Positions 53,710 through 63,201 are shown, counted from the stretch's first letter. The stretch is 64,000 nt of DNA from Paraburkholderia sp. BL21I4N1 (GCF_002973525.1 NZ_PVEN01000001.1:1116001-1180000), one strand, 5' to 3'. Notes: generated by a model from the sequence alone, not told the origin. A program made the numbers and translations.

Positions 53710-54912
53710 TCAATGCCTGAGTCCGGCTTCGCGCAGCAGCGGCACGACCCGTTGGCCGAAGAATTCGAGGTCCGGCGCAAAGTCATAGAAACTCACCTGG
53801 ATGCCATCGACGCCTGCCGCATGCAGACGCCGGAAGTAGTCGATGATTTCGTCTGGCGAGCCGACCATCGAAATGTTTCCGCCCACCGCCCGTCGGGCCA
53901 CTTGCGCACGGTCGGCCTGATTGCGCCAGGCGTGCGCATCGCTGTTGAACCGGTCGAAGTTTCCTTCCACGGCATTCGCAACGATGGCACTGCGATACGC
54001 GTGCGCTTCCGCTGAGGTTTCGCGGCAAATCACCATGGGATTAAGCAAGGTGCGGACTGTGCGGCCGTGCGCGTGAGCTGCGGCTCTTACGCGAGCGGTG
54101 TGCGCGGGTAGCGTGGCGATCGCCGTTTCGACGTCGGAGCCCTCGGGGCTTGTGATGAAGATGAAATCCGAATAGCGCGCGGCGAAGTCAATACCGGCAG
54201 TCGAGCCGGTTGCGTTGACAAGCAGAGGGCGGCCATAGCGCGGCTTCGGAGTGACGAACGCTCCGTCGAGCCGCCAGTTCGACAGTTCCGGTTGGAAAGA
54301 GAAATTATCCGGTTGCGCCCACAATTGTTGAACCGCGTCGAGAAATTCAGCCGCCAGTTCATAACGCTTGTCGTGTTCGATACGTTGCCAGCCGAACATT
54401 TCATGTTCAACCGCGCGGTGCCCGGTCACCACGTTGACGCCCCAGCGGCCTTTCGAAATGTGGTCGAGCGTCGCGCAGAATTTGGCGAAGTGCAACGGAT
54501 GCCACGGGCCGTACAGCACATGGCTGGTGGCGACGAGCATGATGCGTTCGGTGGTCGCAGTCATTGCCGCGAGCGACATGAACGAGTCGAGCGCTTCCCC
54601 GTTGAATACGCCGCCATATCCGCCTTTCGGCAACCACTGCGACAGCGCGAAGACGAAGTCGAAACCGAAGCCTTCGGCCTGTTTGACTAGCGCGGCGTTG
54701 TAATCGAACGACCAGTCAGTGCTGCGCGGCAAGTTGGACGCGCTCCAGCCACCGGCCTGAATCGGCAGGAACAGGCCGAGATTCAGCGGTTGTTCGAGCA
54801 GGCGTGCAGCGGGGCTCTGCGCAAATTCCAGGGGCGAGTGCACGGGCACGAAAGGCGATGCCTGTTTCGTATCGCGGCCAACCGGTTGATCGACGACGTT
54901 TGATTCAGCCAT
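53710..54912 (-). CDS. LLM-class FMN-dependent monooxygenase, SfnG/RutA-like
   Basis: The 400-residue protein is a luciferase-superfamily monooxygenase. Markers are 'LNLGLFLPIQAGGWSASNLPRSTDWSFDYNAALVKQAEGFGFDF', 'LPKGGYGGVFNGEALDSFMSLAAMT', 'HISKGRWGVNVVTGHRAVEHEMFGW' and a C-terminal 'GVDGIQVSFYDFAPDLEFFG'. Its pattern is close to dimethylsulfone monooxygenase SfnG and pyrimidine monooxygenase RutA. The N-terminal leader of about 35 residues is longer than in SfnG. It heads the minus operon and needs reduced FMN from another reductase. Confidence 0.9.
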   Translation of the reverse strand: MAESNVVDQPVGRDTKQASPFVPVHSPLEFAQSPAARLLEQPLNLGLFLPIQAGGWSASNLPRSTDWSFDYNAALVKQAEGFGFDFVFALSQWLPKGGYGGVFNGEALDSFMSLAAMTATTERIMLVATSHVLYGPWHPLHFAKFCATLDHISKGRWGVNVVTGHRAVEHEMFGWQRIEHDKRYELAAEFLDAVQQLWAQPDNFSFQPELSNWRLDGAFVTPKPRYGRPLLVNATGSTAGIDFAARYSDFIFITSPEGSDVETAIATLPAHTARVRAAAHAHGRTVRTLLNPMVICRETSAEAHAYRSAIVANAVEGNFDRFNSDAHAWRNQADRAQVARRAVGGNISMVGSPDEIIDYFRRLHAAGVDGIQVSFYDFAPDLEFFGQRVVPLLREAGLRH

Positions 54913-55295
54913 GACGTATTGGGGGCATGTCCTGAGAATTCAAAAACGAATGCAGGAATGTCGGTGCGTGCCGTTTGCCAGGCAATTCCTGCGTTGCGGC
55001 AGCGCTCTATCGATCCAGATGCCGAACAGGTGCCGAGTAAATCACGGCGCCGTTCGACTTGCCAACGAACGAATCATGCTAAGTAATTGTTCATGGTGTG
55101 AGTTATTGACAATCATGTGAAATGAATAGGAATGCTCGTCAGTACTTTTTGCGCTTTAAAAAGCTCTTTATATTGGTTGGAAAGACTGAAGCCGGAATCT
55201 ATATCTATGGCGCCGGCATGACAACGCGGGGTGAGCCGTGAGCGGCCGGGTCACCTTTGCGTCTCCCCACTTCTTCAAACATTGACAGGATATCC
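54913..55295. other. Divergent promoter region of the two scavenging operons
   Basis: About 380 bp between the LLM gene (minus) and the rhodanese gene (plus). A TTGACA hexamer lies at 55106-55111, but no well-spaced TATAAT partner is found. The region is AT-rich in the middle and has no supported gene. No dyad strong enough to name as an operator was seen. Confidence 0.4.
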
Positions 55296-56453
55296 ATGAG
55301 CATTCGCGAGATTCATCGTTCCACATTGCAAACGTGGCTCACGCAAAGCGGCTTGGGCGGCGGACAGGAACTGGCGCTGCTGGATGTACGCACCGAGGCC
55401 GATTTCGGCAAGGGCGACCCGCTGTTTGCGACGAATCTGCCACTTGCGCGGCTTGAGGCGGAAGCAGGCGATTTCGTGCCGCGCCGTTCCGTGCGCCTCG
55501 TGCTCGTGGACAGCGCCGACGGCACAGCCGCGCGTGGCGCGCAGATTCTCGAACGGCTTGGCTACAGCGACATTTATACCCTGGCGGGCGGCGTAGCTGC
55601 ATGGAACGCGAGTGACGGGGCCGGTCTGCCCACCTTCGATATTCCGGGCAACATATTTGCCGGCAGCATCCGCGATTTGTGCGCCACACCGTCGATCGAC
55701 GCAAAAAAACTGCAAGCTTTACGCGCCGAGGGCAAGGACGTGATCGTCATCGACACGCGCACGCCGGCTGAATTCGCACAATCGCACGTGCCTGGCGCGG
55801 TCAATGCGCCCGGCGAAGAAATTCTGCAGCGTTTTCTCGACAACGTGCCGAGTCCCGACACGTTCGTGGTCGTCTCGTGCGCAGGCTTGCCGCGCGCGGT
55901 CATAGGGGCGCAAACGTTGATCGATGCGCGTGTGCCGAATCAGGTCGCGCTGCTCGAAGACGGCACGGTCGGCTGGACACGCGCATCGTTTGAACTCGCC
56001 AGCGGCCCGGATACGTCGCGCGGACGTGCCAGCGCGAGCGCCGCCGCGTTCGGCACCGAGCGGGTGGGTCAGCTTGCCGCGCGTGGCGGCATTTCCGTGG
56101 TCGAACGCGATACCGTGGCCGTATGGCTCGCCGAGAGTGAAATACGGACAACCTATCTGCTCGACGTGCGTTCGGCGCAGGAGTACGAAGCGGGCCATCT
56201 GGCGGGGTCGATTTCATCACCTGGCGGCCAGTTGCTCGGTGTGACGTATCGAACGCTCGCTACGCGTGGCGCGCGCGTCGTGCTGATCGACGACGACGGC
56301 ACACGGGCGCTTACCACCGCCTACTGGCTGAAACATCGCGGCTGGGACGTGCATGTGTTCAAGGGCGCATTGCCTGGCTTCGCGGCGCTCGCGAACGAAG
56401 TCAGTATTGGCGATTCGGTATCGTCATCACAGTTATACGAACCCCAGCATTGA
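55296..56453 (+). CDS. Triple-rhodanese-domain protein
   Basis: The 385-residue protein holds three rhodanese folds. The middle domain has the active-site loop with Cys195 in 'VVVSCAGLPRAV' and the loop pattern CxGxxRA. The first (around residues 65-80) and third (around 335-350) have Ser/Asp in place of the catalytic Cys ('LVLVDSADGTAARGA', 'VVLIDDDGTRALTTA'). Only the middle domain can carry a persulfide. Such proteins transfer sulfane sulfur, for example from thiosulfate, and here probably handle sulfur released by the neighbouring oxygenases. AGGA precedes ATG 55296. Confidence 0.88.
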   Translation: MSIREIHRSTLQTWLTQSGLGGGQELALLDVRTEADFGKGDPLFATNLPLARLEAEAGDFVPRRSVRLVLVDSADGTAARGAQILERLGYSDIYTLAGGVAAWNASDGAGLPTFDIPGNIFAGSIRDLCATPSIDAKKLQALRAEGKDVIVIDTRTPAEFAQSHVPGAVNAPGEEILQRFLDNVPSPDTFVVVSCAGLPRAVIGAQTLIDARVPNQVALLEDGTVGWTRASFELASGPDTSRGRASASAAAFGTERVGQLAARGGISVVERDTVAVWLAESEIRTTYLLDVRSAQEYEAGHLAGSISSPGGQLLGVTYRTLATRGARVVLIDDDGTRALTTAYWLKHRGWDVHVFKGALPGFAALANEVSIGDSVSSSQLYEPQH

Positions 56454-56507
56454 AGGCGTCGCGGTGTTCTGGCAACCTGAAGTTTCGCCATTTCATGGAG
56501 GCAGATC

Positions 56508-57101
56508 ATGCTGATCAAGCAATACGAACACCGTCTTCCGTTCGACTACGACATGGCGCAGATTCGCGAGCGCGGCCGCACACGCGGCCTCGTCTGGGAC
56601 AACACCGAGGGTCTCGCGTTCAAGGCCTTTGCTTTACGTGAGCGCGGCCAGCATGGCGCGCATCACAATGCATATACGTCGATCTATTTATGGTTGCGCG
56701 ACGATGCCGCGGCTGAGTTCATCACTGGGCCGCGGTTCAAGCCGGTGATCGAGTCGTTTGGCCGCCCGCCGGTGCGGACGTGGTTGCCGCTGGCCGTCCA
56801 CACCGGGCAGCCTAGGCGCGCGTTGTCCATCTATCGGGAGGATGTGCCGGTCGACGAAGGCAGCGATCTGGGCGACCTGCGGGCCGCGGAGACCGCGCGG
56901 GGCGTGCTGATTGCGCAGCGTGACGATACGGTCGTTTCGCTTGTCGGCGTCGACGTGCTCAATTGGCAGCTTGCACGGTTTACCCTCAGCTCAGCGCCGT
57001 TGCACGCGGTAGAGCACGGGGTGGGTTACGAAATCGCTTATCTGGCCGCGCCGGGCTTGGCGCAACTGGCGGCGCGAGCGACCCATCCCGTCGCGGCGTG
57101 A
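56508..57101 (+). CDS. DUF4865 family protein
   Basis: A 197-residue protein matching the DUF4865 pattern ('LIKQYEHRLPFDYDMAQIRERGRTRG', 'FKAFALRERGQHGAHHNAYTSIYLWLRDDAAAEFITGPRFKPVIESFGRPPVRTWLPLAV'). The function is unknown; proteins of this family occur beside LysR regulators and oxidoreductases. It follows the rhodanese gene by 54 bp and belongs to the plus operon. Confidence 0.85.
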   Translation: MLIKQYEHRLPFDYDMAQIRERGRTRGLVWDNTEGLAFKAFALRERGQHGAHHNAYTSIYLWLRDDAAAEFITGPRFKPVIESFGRPPVRTWLPLAVHTGQPRRALSIYREDVPVDEGSDLGDLRAAETARGVLIAQRDDTVVSLVGVDVLNWQLARFTLSSAPLHAVEHGVGYEIAYLAAPGLAQLAARATHPVAA

Positions 57102-57294
57102 CGCGAGTTTCGCGTTACGGCGCGCATTTCAGAATCGCGCATATTCATAGCTCAATTCGCTGGTTTTGCATGACGCGCCGCGTCCCTATACTGATTCGGC
57201 AATCTGCGCCCTCCCTCCGCGTGTGCGGAATCACGCTCCGAGCGCTAACAGCCGGATCCGGTGGGGTCCGTGCGTTTTAATAAGGAATCAAGGC

Positions 57295-58512
57295 ATGCAG
57301 GCCTCTCAGGACGCCGCGGCGCGAGCAAAGCTTCAGGCGGCACTGGCCGCGTTGCCGGCGGTGGCCAGGGCGATCGGCGAAGACGCCGCGCAACGTGAAG
57401 TGCGGCGGGAGTTGCCGTTCGACGGCTTTGCCTTGTTTCGCGAATCGGGTCTGGCGGTGCTCCGGTTTCCGGTGGAGTGGGGTGGCCTCGGTGGGTCGCT
57501 GGAAGATCTCTTCAATGTGATCGCGACATTGGGTGCGCATGAATCGAATGTCGCGCACGCTTTGCGGATTCACTACGATCTGACCGAACAATTGCTGTTG
57601 TCGCCGCGCTCGGTCTTCAACGACACGCAGATTGAACGCGTGCAGAAAGGGGCGATTTTCGGCGGTGCCTCGACGGAGCTCGGCACCTCCAGGCCCGGCG
57701 AAATCGGGACGAAACTGGTACGCGACGGTCAGCACTTCCGTGTGACAGGCAAGAAGTATTATTCGACCGGCACGGCGTTCTCCGACTATGCGCGGATCAA
57801 CGTGCAGGACCAGAGCGACGAGAAGGTGTCGATCGTGATTCCGGTGTCGCGCGAAGGAGTGCAGGTGCTCGATGACTGGGACGGCATGGGACAACGCATG
57901 ACGGCGAGCGGCAGTCTGGTGCTCGACAACGTCCAGGTTTTTTCTCACGAGATCGCGACGCGCGGCTATACGAGTCTCGCCGGACGGCATGGCAGCGCGG
58001 TGCGGCAGTTGCATCTGGTGACGGTCGCCGCGGGGATCGTACGCAACATCGTGGAAGATGCGCGGCGCTACGTCACGCAATATGGCCGCCCGGTGCTGCA
58101 TAGCCCGGCGCCTTCCGCGCGCGCGGACGGTTTCGTGCAGCAGGTGGTGGGCGATCTGGCGGCGCACAGTTTGTCGATAGACGCGCTGGTCGCGCAGAAT
58201 GCGCGTACTCTCGACCGCTCGGCCAATGCGATCTACAGCGGCGCCGTCAACGCGGAAGAAAGGGTGCTGGAAGGGGCGCTGGCCACGGCCAAAACGCAAC
58301 TCGTGGTGAGCAAGCTGGCGCTGTATGCCGGCGAACGCCTGTTCGAGATTGGCGGTGCTTCGGCCACAAGCCGCGCACACAATTTCGACCGGCACTGGCG
58401 CAATCTGCGCACGATCTTCAGCCACAACCCGCTGCTGCACAAAGCTCGCGTGATCGGCGATTACGAATTGAACGGAATAACCACGCATCTGACGGAAGGA
58501 CGCGTGTTTTAA
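57295..58512 (+). CDS. Acyl-CoA dehydrogenase-fold flavoprotein, DszC/SfnB-like
   Basis: The 405-residue protein has the acyl-CoA dehydrogenase fold with the DszC/SfnB arrangement: 'FDGFALFRESGLAVLRFPVEWGGLGGSLEDLFNVIATLGAHESNVAHALRIHY', 'FRVTGKKYYSTGTAFSDYARI', 'DDWDGMGQRMTASGSLVLDNVQVF' and 'RAHNFDRHWRNLRTIFSHNPLLHKARVIGDYEL'. Such proteins hydroxylate or oxidise sulfur or nitrogen compounds with reduced flavin. ATG 57295 is chosen because AAGGAATCAAGG precedes it. It is parallel to the SfnB-like gene at 47264. Confidence 0.87.
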   Translation: MQASQDAAARAKLQAALAALPAVARAIGEDAAQREVRRELPFDGFALFRESGLAVLRFPVEWGGLGGSLEDLFNVIATLGAHESNVAHALRIHYDLTEQLLLSPRSVFNDTQIERVQKGAIFGGASTELGTSRPGEIGTKLVRDGQHFRVTGKKYYSTGTAFSDYARINVQDQSDEKVSIVIPVSREGVQVLDDWDGMGQRMTASGSLVLDNVQVFSHEIATRGYTSLAGRHGSAVRQLHLVTVAAGIVRNIVEDARRYVTQYGRPVLHSPAPSARADGFVQQVVGDLAAHSLSIDALVAQNARTLDRSANAIYSGAVNAEERVLEGALATAKTQLVVSKLALYAGERLFEIGGASATSRAHNFDRHWRNLRTIFSHNPLLHKARVIGDYELNGITTHLTEGRVF

Positions 58513-58554
58513 AGCGCGTCGCCATCCATTCATCCATTACGAACATGGCAGACC

Positions 58555-58899
58555 ATGAGCCGAGATTTGCTGTTACTGCTGGAACCGGGATTTACCGATC
58601 CGAAACATCCCGGTGAGCGTTTCATTTGCCCGCACGGGGCGCCCATTGAAGGTTTGCTCGCGAGCGACCCGGCGCTCAATGCGCGCCTGGAAATTCGCCG
58701 GCTGCCGTTTCCCCGACCGCGCGCTCCAGTGATCGAAGCGCTCGACGCGGAGCACCAGAGTCTGCCCGTGCTGATTCTCGGAGACGAGTATCCCGCGCCT
58801 GCCGATGCGCAGACCTTGGGCGAGAAACGCTTCGTGACGGACACGCGCCGCATTCTTGATCTGCTGGCGCAGCGTCACGGGTTCCATAAAGTGCATTGA
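58555..58899 (+). CDS. DUF3088 family protein (thioredoxin-like fold)
   Basis: The 114-residue protein fits DUF3088: 'FICPHGAPIEGLLASDP', 'LEIRRLPFPRPRAPVIEALDAEHQSLPVLILGDE' and '..FVTDTRRILDLLAQRHGFHK'. The fold is probably thioredoxin-like, with only one cysteine (in 'ICPHG'), so it is not a classical CxxC redoxin. It follows the DszC-like gene by 42 bp and belongs to the plus operon. Confidence 0.85.
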   Translation: MSRDLLLLLEPGFTDPKHPGERFICPHGAPIEGLLASDPALNARLEIRRLPFPRPRAPVIEALDAEHQSLPVLILGDEYPAPADAQTLGEKRFVTDTRRILDLLAQRHGFHKVH

Positions 58900-58964
58900 T
58901 GGGATCGAACTCGGAGACAGAACACGCCATTCCGCGTGACGTCATGACGCAACGCGGAAACAAT

Positions 58965-58994
58965 GCGCCTCGATCAGGAATGCGATCGAGGCGC
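58965..58994. other. Hairpin after DUF3088 gene
   Basis: GCGCCTCGATC-AGGAATGC-GATCGAGGCGC is a perfect 11-bp stem in the 290-bp gap before the permease genes. No T-run follows, so it is a processing, pause or stability element rather than a clear intrinsic terminator. A second dyad (TTCCGCGT/ACGCGGAA at about 58930-58959) lies just upstream. Confidence 0.5.
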
Positions 58995-59187
58995 GTCGCA
59001 TCGAAACGGATGCGTCAGATCAGCGGTTCCAGCAGATTGTTTGTCGCGCTCTGCCGATTCTCGCCCTCATCGCACCACGCATGATCACGCTCGCGAACCG
59101 GCGCGTTCACAACCACACCGTGTCCGCGCAAGGCCTCGAAGGCAAACATCGCGGATGTCTATCTGAACGCATGACAGGAGCGACGCG

Positions 59188-60168
59188 ATGAGTCGAGGTT
59201 TGCGTTTTAGGGGAGTTCTCCGGCGAACCGCGTGGCAGGCGCTGCCGACGGTGATCGGCATCGTGATCCTCAACTTCTTCCTGCTGAAGCTGATGCCGGG
59301 CGACGCCGCCGACGTGCTGGCCGGCGAGTCCGGCTCCGCGACCGCGGAAACGATGCAGGTGCTGCGCGCGAAGTTTGGCCTTGACCAGCCGTTGCTGCAT
59401 CAACTGTGGTCGTATCTCGCGCATCTGTCGCACTTCAGCCTCGGTTATTCGCCGCGCTACGACATGCCGGTGATGCAGCTGATTGTGTCGCGCTTGCCCA
59501 ATACGCTGCTGCTGATGTGCGTGGCGTTATCGATCGCGATCGTGGCGGGCGTGGTCCTCGGCGCGGTGATGGCCCATTGGGCCGGCAAGTGGCCGGACCG
59601 TGTGCTGTCCGTGCTGGCCTTGTTGTTTTATTCGACGCCGGGCTTCTGGATTGGGCTGCTCGCGATCGTGCAGTTCTCGGTGCATCTGGGCTGGCTGCCG
59701 AGCGGCGGCAACATTACGCTCGGTGTCCCGCTCCACGGTTTCGCTTACTTCGCCGATGCAGCCAGGCACCTGCTACTGCCGGCCGGGACGTTGGCGACGT
59801 TTTTCGTCGCGATCTACGCGCGGCTGACGCGGGCCGCGATGCTGGAAGTCCAACGCCAGGACTTCGTGAGGACCGCGCAGGCCAAGGGCTTGCATCCGTG
59901 GCGCGTGACGGTGTGGCATGTGTTGCGCAATGCGCTGATGCCGCTCACGACTACCGTTGGGATTCATTTCGGCACCTTGCTGGGCGGCGCCGCAGTGACC
60001 GAGACGGTGTTCAGCTGGCCGGGCCTCGGGCGCCTCGCGCTCGACGCTGTCATGGCGCGCGACTTCAGCGTGCTGCTCGGCGTGCTGTTGCTGTCGTCGC
60101 TGCTAGTGATTGTCGCCAATGTTCTGGTCGATCTGTTGCAGGCCTGGCTTGATCCCCGCGTCGCGTGA
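59188..60168 (+). CDS. Oligopeptide-type ABC transporter permease (DppB-like)
   Basis: The 326-residue inner-membrane permease has the DppB/OppB pattern: 'LPTVIGIVILNFFLLKLMPGD' at the N-terminus, a BPD_transp_1 core with about six helices, and the ATPase-contact loop '..VLRNALMPLTTTVGIHFGTLLGGAAVTETVFSWPGLGRLALDAV'. It pairs with the DppC-like permease 40 bp downstream. With the binding proteins of the divergent operon it would form the full importer. AGGAG lies seven bases before the ATG. Confidence 0.92.
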   Translation: MSRGLRFRGVLRRTAWQALPTVIGIVILNFFLLKLMPGDAADVLAGESGSATAETMQVLRAKFGLDQPLLHQLWSYLAHLSHFSLGYSPRYDMPVMQLIVSRLPNTLLLMCVALSIAIVAGVVLGAVMAHWAGKWPDRVLSVLALLFYSTPGFWIGLLAIVQFSVHLGWLPSGGNITLGVPLHGFAYFADAARHLLLPAGTLATFFVAIYARLTRAAMLEVQRQDFVRTAQAKGLHPWRVTVWHVLRNALMPLTTTVGIHFGTLLGGAAVTETVFSWPGLGRLALDAVMARDFSVLLGVLLLSSLLVIVANVLVDLLQAWLDPRVA

Positions 60169-60208
60169 CAGATCGCGCTGACGCCTGCGGTTTTTTCAGA
60201 AGGATGAC

Positions 60209-61180
60209 ATGGCTTCCGACTCTTCGAATCTGATTCCCACAGCGCCCGAGGCCGAAGTATCGCCATGGCGGCGTGAGTTGACCGGTACGCTGTTCGGCCT
60301 GCGGCGCGGCAACACGGCTATTGCGGCAGGCCGCGCCGCGGCGGGGCGCGGCGTCTGGCGTGCACTGATGCGCAACCCATCGGCGCTCGCCGGACTCGTC
60401 CTGCTGGCCATCTTCACTGCGCTCGCGCTCAGCGCCGGACACCTGTTTCCCGGCGATCCACTCGATATGGTGGCGGCACCGTTCGAATGGCCTGGTGTGG
60501 ATCCGCTCTATCGGCTCGGCACGGACTCACTGGGACGCGACGTGGCCGCGGGCATCGCGCACGGCACGCGCGTGTCGCTGCTGATCGGCGCGGCGTCGGC
60601 GGGAATCGGCCTCGTGATCGGCACGCTGGTCGGCGCGACGGGCGGCTTCTTCGGCGGTGTGATCGACGACGTGCTGGTACGGGTGACCGAACTCTTTCAA
60701 ACGGTGCCGTCGTTTCTGCTGGTGATCGTGATTGTCGCAATCGGCCAACCGAGTGTGACGATCATCGCGCTCGCCATCGGCATCGCTTCCTGGCCGACCG
60801 TCGCGCGGATCGTGCGCGCCGAATTCCGCACGCTGCGCCAATCGGACTTTGTGCTCGCGGCGCGCAGCCAGGGTTTTAGCAACGCGCGCATCATCTTCGG
60901 CGAAATTTTGCCAAACGCGTTGCCGCCGGTGATCGTGACTGCGTCGGTGATGGTGGCGAGCGCGATTTTGATCGAGTCGTCGCTGTCGTTTCTCGGCATG
61001 GGCGACCCCAACGTGGCCAGCTGGGGCGGCATGATCGGCGCCGGCCGCGATTCGCTGCGCACCGCCTGGTATCTGACCGCCGTCCCCGGCGCGGCGATCG
61101 TGCTCGCGGTGCTCGCATTGAACCTGCTCGGCGACGGCCTGAACGACGCGCTCAATCCGCGCCTGCGCGAACGCGTCTGA
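60209..61180 (+). CDS. Oligopeptide-type ABC transporter permease (DppC-like)
   Basis: A 323-residue permease with the DppC pattern: N-terminal '..NPSALAGLVLLAIFTALALSAG', 'YRLGTDSLGRDVAAGIAHGTRVSLLIG', and the EAA loop 'ARSQGFSNARIIFGEILPNALPPVIVTASVMVASAILIESSLSFLGMG'. It is the second transmembrane subunit of the importer. AAGGATGAC precedes its ATG. Confidence 0.92.
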   Translation: MASDSSNLIPTAPEAEVSPWRRELTGTLFGLRRGNTAIAAGRAAAGRGVWRALMRNPSALAGLVLLAIFTALALSAGHLFPGDPLDMVAAPFEWPGVDPLYRLGTDSLGRDVAAGIAHGTRVSLLIGAASAGIGLVIGTLVGATGGFFGGVIDDVLVRVTELFQTVPSFLLVIVIVAIGQPSVTIIALAIGIASWPTVARIVRAEFRTLRQSDFVLAARSQGFSNARIIFGEILPNALPPVIVTASVMVASAILIESSLSFLGMGDPNVASWGGMIGAGRDSLRTAWYLTAVPGAAIVLAVLALNLLGDGLNDALNPRLRERV

Positions 61181-61257
61181 AAACGCCCGACACCGGATTG
61201 ATGAGCTGGCCAACAGGTGGTCAATGGCATGGCCTACAACGTACCCAAGGATGCACC

Positions 61258-62973
61258 GTGGCAAACCTGCTTGAAGTACGCGACCTACGCGTCAGTTTTG
61301 GCGCGCATGAAGCCGTGCGCGGCCTGAGCTTCGATATCGCGCAAGGCGAGACGCTGGCGCTGGTCGGTGAATCGGGCTGCGGTAAATCGGCGACCGCGCT
61401 GTCGCTGATGCGCCTCGTGCCCACGCCGGGACGCGTGACGGGGAGCTTGCGCTTCGACGGCCGCGAATTGCTGGATCTGTCGGCGCGCGAAATTCGCGAG
61501 ATTCGCGGGCGGCAGATTTCAATGATTTTCCAGGAGCCGATGACGTCGCTCAACCCCGTGCTGTCGATCGGCGTGCAGATTGTCGAGACCTTGCGGCAGC
61601 ATGAGCGCCTGTCCAGAGTCGCCGCGTGGAAGCGCGCGGTCGAACTGCTGGCGCAGGTGCGGATTCCCGAGCCGCAGCGGCGCGTGTTCGACTATCCGCA
61701 TGAGCTGTCCGGCGGTCAGCGGCAGCGGGTGATGATCGCGATGGCGGTGGCCTGCCGCCCGCGTCTGCTGATTGCGGACGAACCGACCACCGCGCTCGAT
61801 GTCACGATTCAGGCGCATATTCTCGACCTGCTCGACGGGTTGCGGCGCGAACTGTCCATGTCCTTGCTGCTGATCACGCACGACCTCGGTATCGTCTCGA
61901 AGCACGCGGACCGCGTCGCGGTGATGCTGGCGGGCGAAAAGGTCGAGGAGGCGCCAGTCGAGCGGCTCTTTACGCAACCGCGGCATCCATACACACGCGG
62001 TCTGCTGGGCGCATCACTGAATCTCACGGACGACCTGCATTATCGCGGCTGGAAACTGCCGGAAATCCGCCACGGAATCGGCGACGACGGCAAGCCGAGC
62101 TTCACGGTGGTGCCGCGTTCCGTCCGCTCCGGGCAGTATGTGGCGGATGTCTGTCGCACCGAACGTGTCGCGGCGGCCGGCGAAGCGCCGTTGCTCGAAT
62201 TGCAGGACGTGCGGATCGACTATCTGCAACGTCATGGGAAAACCACGCTGCGCGCCGTGGATGGTGTGTCGCTGCGGATTGCGCGCGGCGAAACGATCGG
62301 GCTGGTGGGCGAATCCGGCTGCGGGAAATCGACGCTGTCGAAAGCGATCCTGCGGCTCGTGCCGACTGCGAGCGGTGCAATCCGTTTGCGGGGCACCGAT
62401 CTCGTGCCTTTGGGCGAGCGTGACTTGCGGCCGCTGCGGCGTCACCTGCAAATGGTGTTTCAGGACCCGTATGCGTCGCTCAATCCGCGCCGCACGGTGG
62501 CGGAGATTCTCGATACGGTGCTGGTGGTGAACGGCATCGGCAACGCGCAGCAGCGTCGCTCGCGAATCGCCACCATGCTTGACCGCGTCGGATTGCCTGC
62601 TTCAGCGCTCGGCCGCTTTCCGCACGAATTTTCGGGCGGTCAGCGGCAACGCATTGGCATTGCACGGGCTCTCGTGCTTGAACCCGATCTGTTGATTTGC
62701 GATGAACCGGTGTCCGCGTTGGATGTGTCGATTCAGGCGCAGATTCTTAATCTGCTGGTCGATCTGAAACGCGATCTCGGCCTCGCGTATCTGTTCATCT
62801 CGCACGATCTTTCAGTGGTGCGCTATATCGCCGATCGCGTGCATGTGATGCAGGCAGGGCGGATTGTGGAGAGCGGGCATCATCGGGACATTTGGCGAGC
62901 GCCGCAGCATCCGTATACGCGCACGCTGCTCGCAGCGATTCCGGGCAAGACTTTCGACGCACAGGCCGCCTGA
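61258..62973 (+). CDS. Fused double ABC ATPase (DppD-DppF-like)
   Basis: The 571-residue protein joins two oligopeptide-importer ATPases. Walker A 'GESGCGKSATALS' and signature 'LSGGQRQRVMIAMAVACRPRLLIADEPTTALDVTIQ' are in the first half, and 'GESGCGKSTLSKAIL', 'FSGGQRQRIGIARALVLEPDLLICDEPVSALDVSIQ' in the second. The C-terminal oligopeptide-type extension follows the first domain ('HPYTRGLLGA..'). GTG 61258 is chosen because AAGGA lies eight bases upstream and VANLLEV is a normal start. It powers the importer as a single polypeptide. Confidence 0.92.
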   Translation: MANLLEVRDLRVSFGAHEAVRGLSFDIAQGETLALVGESGCGKSATALSLMRLVPTPGRVTGSLRFDGRELLDLSAREIREIRGRQISMIFQEPMTSLNPVLSIGVQIVETLRQHERLSRVAAWKRAVELLAQVRIPEPQRRVFDYPHELSGGQRQRVMIAMAVACRPRLLIADEPTTALDVTIQAHILDLLDGLRRELSMSLLLITHDLGIVSKHADRVAVMLAGEKVEEAPVERLFTQPRHPYTRGLLGASLNLTDDLHYRGWKLPEIRHGIGDDGKPSFTVVPRSVRSGQYVADVCRTERVAAAGEAPLLELQDVRIDYLQRHGKTTLRAVDGVSLRIARGETIGLVGESGCGKSTLSKAILRLVPTASGAIRLRGTDLVPLGERDLRPLRRHLQMVFQDPYASLNPRRTVAEILDTVLVVNGIGNAQQRRSRIATMLDRVGLPASALGRFPHEFSGGQRQRIGIARALVLEPDLLICDEPVSALDVSIQAQILNLLVDLKRDLGLAYLFISHDLSVVRYIADRVHVMQAGRIVESGHHRDIWRAPQHPYTRTLLAAIPGKTFDAQAA

Positions 62974-63117
62974 TCCGGATGCCGGCCGGATTGGCGATTA
63001 CGCCCCGCTCGGTGATCTCGACGGGAGTCAACCATGGCTTCGGTGACGTCGTGATGACGGCGCGGAACGGTATGGCAGCGTTAGCGCCGGCATAGCAGGG
63101 GAGAAGGGAACAGGCAC

Positions 63118-63149
63118 GGGCCGGCTCGCCTTGACGCGAGTACCGGCCC
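63118..63149. terminator. Hairpin between convergent ABC ATPase and groEL genes
   Basis: GGGCCGG-CTCGC ... GCGAG-TA-CCGGCCC forms a long stem with a two-base bulge, in the gap between the fused ATPase gene (ends 62973) and groEL (ends 63202). No T-run follows in either direction, so it may act as a bidirectional end or an mRNA-protecting structure. Confidence 0.45.
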
Positions 63150-63201
63150 ATGTTCCTTACGCTCAACCGCGCGATTGTTTCGCGGCTGACGGTACGGATC
63201 C

